Positions 6,389 through 9,278 of a stretch of 9,278 bases of DNA are shown here, one piece after another; the stretch's first letter is position 1; each line of letters starts with the position of its first letter. Position numbers and translations under genes: made by a program. Below the pieces are notes generated by a model. That model had not been told where the DNA came from, did not search any database, and saw only the letters and a program-made list of their open reading frames with translations. Origin of the DNA: an uncultured Eubacterium sp. (GTDB taxonomy: Bacteria > Bacillota > Clostridia > Lachnospirales > Lachnospiraceae); contig CAKRDZ010000054.1 of assembly GCA_934316845.1 (NCBI GenBank), positions 1 through 9,278 of the forward strand, given 5' to 3'.

Positions 6389-6793
6389 ATGGAGAAATTG
6401 ATTAAAATGGCGATGGAAGCCAGAGAGAGGTCATATTGTCCCTATTCCGGCTTTGCGGTCGGCGCTGCTTTGCAGACTGCGGATGGAAAAATTTACCAGG
6501 GATGCAACATTGAAAATGCAGCTTTTACTCCGACCAATTGTGCCGAGCGGACTGCTTTTTTCAAGGCGGTAAGCGAAGGAAAAAGAGAATTCTGCCGCAT
6601 TGCCATCGTCGGCGGAAAAAAAGGAGATCCTTTGGAAATGACTTCTCCCTGCGGGGTCTGCCTGCAGGTGATGCAGGAATTCTGCGATCCGGATACGTTT
6701 GAAGTTGTACTGGCGGCGGGAGAAAGTGAAACTAAAATCTTGAAATTACGTGAATTACTGCCGTATGGTTTTGATCTGGAGAAAGGAAAGTAG
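6389..6793 (+). CDS. cdd: Cytidine deaminase
   Basis: A 134-residue zinc enzyme of the small homotetrameric cytidine deaminase class (usually 130-140 residues), converting cytidine and deoxycytidine to uridine and deoxyuridine in cytosolic pyrimidine salvage. The early SYCPYSGFAVGAAL (15-28) and the ribose-binding NIENA (40-44) are present. Zinc ligands are Cys51 in NCAER, Cys88 and Cys91 in PCGVC, and Glu53 is the proton shuttle. One small departure is Leu92 directly after PCGVC, where the family commonly has Arg before Gln. The ATG follows GAGGGAG about six bases upstream and lies 14 bases after the preceding stop, so the gene is translated as part of the cluster. It is two bases from rsmF. 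Confidence 0.97.
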   Translation: MEKLIKMAMEARERSYCPYSGFAVGAALQTADGKIYQGCNIENAAFTPTNCAERTAFFKAVSEGKREFCRIAIVGGKKGDPLEMTSPCGVCLQVMQEFCDPDTFEVVLAAGESETKILKLRELLPYGFDLEKGK

Positions 6794-6795
6794 AG

Positions 6796-8193
6796 ATGTA
6801 TTTACCGGAAAAATTTTGTGATGAGATGAAGCGGATCCTCGGAGAGGAATATGAGGATTATCTTGCTTCTATGGATGCAACAAGAAAATACGGACTTCGC
6901 GTGAATACAGCGAAGATTTCCGTGGAAGATTTTTTGAAGATATCACCATTTGAACTGACTCCGATCCCTTATATTCCAAACGGATTTTTTTATGATGAAA
7001 AGGAGCAGCCATCCAAGCATCCGTATTATTTTGCCGGGCTGTATTATCTGCAGGATCCGAGTGCGATGACGCCGGCATCCCGTCTTCCGGTAGAAGAGGG
7101 AGATGTTGTTTTGGATCTTTGTGCGGCTCCGGGTGGAAAAGCGACAGAACTGGGAGCCAAATTACATGGTACCGGGCTTTTGATCGCCAATGATATCAGC
7201 AGCAAACGTGCCAAGGCGCTTTTGAAAAATATTGAATTGTTTGGCGTGGAAAATAGTTTTATTGTGACCGAATATCCGGCGAAACTCGCGGAATATTTTA
7301 CCGGTTTTTTTGACAAGATCCTGATCGATGCCCCGTGTTCGGGCGAGGGAATGTTCCGCAAAGATCCGGCAATGGTCAAGGCCTGGGAACAGAACGGACC
7401 GGAGTTCTATGCCAAATTACAGAGAGAGATTTTAGCACAGGCGGTGCCGATGTTAAAAGACGGTGGGATGCTGTTGTATTCCACATGTACATTTTCTCCT
7501 ATGGAAGATGAGGGAAGCGTGGAATATCTTTTGTCGCTCGATCCGGCATTAAAACTTGTGGATATGGAAGGATATTCCGGGTTTGTAAAAGGAAATCCGG
7601 AGTGGATCGGCAGCGACAACAAAGAAATAGAAAAATGCGTCCGGATGTTTCCACACAAATTGGAAGGTGAGGGACATTTTTTGGCACTTTTGCAAAAAGG
7701 TGAAAAGACGCCGGATAAAAATGTAAAATTTTCCCAAAAACGAAAAGGCTTAAAAGGGGAAGAAAAGGCTTTGTTTGAACAATTTTCCGGTCAATTAAAC
7801 CGTGTATTTGATCCGGGACGTCTGGAAAGTAAAAATGGTATGGTCTATTATATGCCCGAAGAACTTCCGGATATGAAAGGACTTCGATTTCTCCGCAGCG
7901 GCCTGTTTATGGGAGAGATGAAGAAAAAACGGTTTGAACCAAGCCAGTCGCTTGCGATGGCGTTAAAGAAGGAAGACTGTACAAAACGGATTGAATTTTC
8001 GGCAGAAGACGAAGAAGTATTCCGCTATCTGAAAGGGGAGACAATCCCGTTGAAACCGGAGCAGATCGTGGAGGAAGGCGGAAAATCCGGAGGATGGTAT
8101 CTCGTCTGTGTGGATGGTTACCCGCTTGGCTGGGGAAAGGCAGCAGGAATGACCTTGAAGAACAAATATCATCAGGGGTGGCGTCTAATGTAA
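6796..8193 (+). CDS. rsmF: RsmF-type 16S rRNA (cytosine-C5)-methyltransferase, RsmB/NOP family
   Basis: A 465-residue S-adenosylmethionine-dependent RNA m5C methyltransferase. An N-terminal region with YGLRVNT (32-38) and YYLQDPSAM (83-91) leads into the Rossmann domain: motif I LDLCAAPGGKATELG (106-120), the acidic NDIS (132-135), motif IV DAPCSGEGMFRKDP (178-191) with Cys181, and motif VI STCTFSPMEDE (229-239) with the catalytic Cys231. MFPHKLEGEGHF (284-295) closes the core. The C-terminal part (about 320-465) fits the RsmF extension and ends in a PUA-like RNA-binding segment, GYPLGWGKAAGMTLKNKYHQGWR (441-463 region). The length matches RsmF-like proteins of Firmicutes. Relatives modify cytosines in the 16S decoding region (position 1407 in E. 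coli), but the exact target here cannot be read from sequence. AAAGGAAAG lies upstream of the ATG, which starts two bases after the cdd stop, suggesting coupled translation. Confidence 0.94.
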   Translation: MYLPEKFCDEMKRILGEEYEDYLASMDATRKYGLRVNTAKISVEDFLKISPFELTPIPYIPNGFFYDEKEQPSKHPYYFAGLYYLQDPSAMTPASRLPVEEGDVVLDLCAAPGGKATELGAKLHGTGLLIANDISSKRAKALLKNIELFGVENSFIVTEYPAKLAEYFTGFFDKILIDAPCSGEGMFRKDPAMVKAWEQNGPEFYAKLQREILAQAVPMLKDGGMLLYSTCTFSPMEDEGSVEYLLSLDPALKLVDMEGYSGFVKGNPEWIGSDNKEIEKCVRMFPHKLEGEGHFLALLQKGEKTPDKNVKFSQKRKGLKGEEKALFEQFSGQLNRVFDPGRLESKNGMVYYMPEELPDMKGLRFLRSGLFMGEMKKKRFEPSQSLAMALKKEDCTKRIEFSAEDEEVFRYLKGETIPLKPEQIVEEGGKSGGWYLVCVDGYPLGWGKAAGMTLKNKYHQGWRLM

Positions 8194-8204
8194 CAAAGAA
8201 TCAC

Positions 8205-8233
8205 TTGATTTTTATGGTCAGGTTCATTACAAT
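8205..8233 (+). promoter_or_regulatory. Internal sigma-A promoter before the YcxB-like gene
   Basis: TTGATT (8205-8210) and TACAAT (8228-8233) are spaced by 17 bases, beginning 12 bases after the rsmF stop. A start near 8240 would leave a very short leader containing GGAGAG before the ATG at 8256. It would let the YcxB-like gene and tsaE be expressed without the upstream genes, while read-through from rsmF remains possible because no terminator is seen. Confidence 0.6.
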
Positions 8234-8255
8234 AGAAAGAAAACGGAGAGTAGCC

Positions 8256-8762
8256 ATGGAAGAAAAATATGAAATAGATGTTCAATTGGACAAAAAGACA
8301 CTGGATCATTTTCTGATCCGTAACAATTTTCTGCGTGCAGGAGGAGTGGCGGGATTATTGATCAGTTTTGCGGCTATTTTGGGACTGATTGTATTCTGGA
8401 AGGAATTTGCCACCTCCCAGCGTGTGATCTTAGTGTTTTTAGGAGCCATGTTTACCATTATCCAGCCTGTGGGTATTTTGCTGAAAGGCAGGAACCAGTT
8501 GAAAAGCGGGGCATTCCGCAAGCCGTTCCACTACATTTTTTCCGAGGAAGGGATTCAGGTGAAAAACATTGCGGGAACCGTACAGGTGCAGTGGCAGCAG
8601 ATCCGGAAAGTGATCGTTACCCGTGAAGCGATGTACATTTATATGAATTCCGTGTCAGCGCTCATTATACCTGCGCATGAATGCGACAGCAGTTTTGAGC
8701 AGATCGCCATTCTGGTAAAAAAGAAATGTAAAGGCGGAAAAAAGAGAGGGCAGAGATCGTGA
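8256..8762 (+). CDS. YcxB-like membrane protein
   Basis: A 168-residue protein with two membrane helices (about 28-48 and 56-76) and a small cytosolic domain that fits the YcxB-like family (PF14317 type): YIFSEEGIQVKN (93-104), the conserved W in VQWQQIRKVI (111-120), MYIYM (126-130) and LIIPAHE (136-142), ending in a Lys-rich tail. Family members are common in Firmicutes and have no established biochemical role; a PH-like fold is often suggested. The open frame continues back to 8094 inside rsmF, but the ATG at 8256 is chosen for GGAGAG five bases upstream and for the promoter ahead of it. The stop overlaps the start of tsaE by four bases (GTGA), so the two are probably co-translated. Confidence 0.85.
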   Translation: MEEKYEIDVQLDKKTLDHFLIRNNFLRAGGVAGLLISFAAILGLIVFWKEFATSQRVILVFLGAMFTIIQPVGILLKGRNQLKSGAFRKPFHYIFSEEGIQVKNIAGTVQVQWQQIRKVIVTREAMYIYMNSVSALIIPAHECDSSFEQIAILVKKKCKGGKKRGQRS

Positions 8763-9256
8763 TGGATAAAGTAACGTTAGACAGTAATTCGGAAAAAGAG
8801 ACATTTCTGCTTGGAAAACGATTTGGAACCCAGGCTAAGGCAGGAGATATTTATCTTCTCCATGGGGATCTTGGAGTAGGCAAAACAGTATTTACCAAAG
8901 GTTTTGCGGAAGGACTGGGGATTGAAGAGCCGATCACAAGCCCGACTTTTACGTTGATTCAGGAATATGAGCAGGGCCGGCTTCCGTTTTACCATTTTGA
9001 TGTATACCGAATTGGAGATCCGGAAGAAATGTATGACCTCGGAGTGGAAGAATATTTATTTGGAGAGGGAGTCTGCCTCATTGAGTGGCCTTCCCGGATC
9101 GCAGAGATTTTACCGGATACCTGTAAAAACATCTGGATCGAAAAAGATCTTGAAAAAGGATTTGACTACCGTTGCATAACCTGCGACAGTGAAGGAGGCA
9201 TAAGTTTGAAAAAAAGAAATTTTAGACAACCAAGAAACAAAGGACATAGCAAATAA
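8759..9256 (+). CDS. tsaE: tRNA threonylcarbamoyladenosine biosynthesis ATPase TsaE
   Basis: A 165-residue P-loop ATPase that works with TsaB and TsaD to make t6A at position 37 of ANN-decoding tRNAs. Seen are the N-terminal SEKETFLLGK segment, Walker A GDLGVGKT (36-43), SPTFTLIQEY (61-70), HFDVYRI (79-85), the DLGVEEYLF region (93-101) and IEWPSRI (108-114), all family signatures. The start may be GTG at 8759, with AGAGGG about eight bases upstream, or the next codon, ATG at 8762, which overlaps the previous stop as TGATG. The conserved domain ends near residue 145. The last 18 or so residues (ISLKKRNFRQPRNKGHSK) are basic and not family-like, and a strong GAAGGAGG (9191-9198) lies within this tail, where tsaB normally starts. 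The tail may thus be altered or not native. Confidence 0.95.
   Translation: MMDKVTLDSNSEKETFLLGKRFGTQAKAGDIYLLHGDLGVGKTVFTKGFAEGLGIEEPITSPTFTLIQEYEQGRLPFYHFDVYRIGDPEEMYDLGVEEYLFGEGVCLIEWPSRIAEILPDTCKNIWIEKDLEKGFDYRCITCDSEGGISLKKRNFRQPRNKGHSK
9191..9208 (+). promoter_or_regulatory. Strong ribosome binding site with TTG, no recognisable gene after it
   Basis: GAAGGAGG (9191-9198) is the best Shine-Dalgarno match in the window and sits seven bases before a TTG codon (9206-9208). Genes for TsaB often begin here in related clusters, with a start like M-K-I-L. The following codons read Lys-Lys-Arg-Asn-Phe-Arg in the tsaE frame and stop at 9254-9256, so no TsaB is seen. Confidence 0.5.
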
Positions 9257-9277
9257 ACCACCTAAACAGCTGGTTTA
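9254..9277 (+). terminator. Possible hairpin at the right window edge
   Basis: TAAACCA (9254-9260) pairs with TGGTTTA (9271-9277), starting with the tsaE stop codon, with CT/AG closing a small AAAC loop after one mismatch. The window ends before any T run could be seen, so it may be a terminator or simply part of an element edge. Confidence 0.3.
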
Positions 9278-9278
9278 A

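Noticed and set aside
6054..6389. Minus-strand open frames of 92-111 residues opposite the end of the 854-residue gene
   Set aside because: They mirror the codon structure of a well-supported plus-strand gene, have no ribosome binding sites and show no family-like motifs.
7044..7379. Minus-strand 111-residue open frame opposite the methyltransferase core
   Set aside because: The plus strand carries conserved catalytic motifs here, so the antisense frame is a shadow.
8094..8255. Longer YcxB-like reading frame beginning inside rsmF
   Set aside because: It would overlap rsmF by 100 bases out of frame and lacks a ribosome binding site; the ATG at 8256 has GGAGAG and a promoter ahead.
9206..9278. 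Programmed frameshift at the A-rich run GAAAAAAAG joining TsaE to the open frame at its right
   Set aside because: A -1 shift reaches a stop within six codons, and the +1 product is not family-like; TsaE is complete before this point.

Overview
The window reads as chromosomal DNA of a low-to-medium GC Gram-positive anaerobe of the class Clostridia, most likely a Lachnospiraceae-type gut bacterium. The grounds are AGGAGG-like ribosome binding sites before nearly every gene, clear sigma-A type promoters, a lipoprotein signal, and the gene company (AEC transporter, PrcB-like lipoprotein, cytidine deaminase, RsmF-type methyltransferase, YcxB-like protein, TsaE). This assignment is inference from composition and gene content. 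No tRNA, rRNA, CRISPR array or recognisable transposase was seen.

Left part (1-1599): a possible C-terminal scrap of a plus-strand gene faces a minus-strand AEC-family permease (81-1019). A divergent intergenic region of about 140 bases separates the permease from a small PrcB-like lipoprotein (1162-1599). Middle part (1600-3810): a strong promoter at 1609-1637 drives a two-helix membrane protein with a degenerate GGDEF domain and a complete EAL domain, a probable c-di-GMP phosphodiesterase. The gene ends in a branched hairpin terminator. Convergent with it is a 129-residue minus-strand protein of unknown family, whose promoter resembles a late-sporulation (sigma-K like) site as well as a sigma-A -10 box.

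Right part (3732-9278): a plus-strand gene cluster begins at an extended -10 promoter (3732-3760). Its first gene encodes an 854-residue membrane-anchored protein with a beta-propeller-like middle and a C39-peptidase-like C-terminal domain that keeps the Cys and Asp positions but seems to have lost the His. Cytidine deaminase (cdd) follows after 14 bases and an RsmF-type rRNA m5C methyltransferase after 2 bases. A second promoter at 8205-8233 starts a YcxB-like membrane protein gene that overlaps tsaE, the ATPase of tRNA t6A synthesis. The cluster mixes nucleoside salvage and RNA modification with two poorly characterised membrane proteins.

The most useful leads are the propeller/pseudo-peptidase protein at the head of the cluster, the catalytically lopsided GGDEF-EAL protein, the possible sporulation promoter of the unknown minus-strand gene, and the right edge. 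There a strong ribosome binding site inside the end of tsaE is not followed by a recognisable tsaB.
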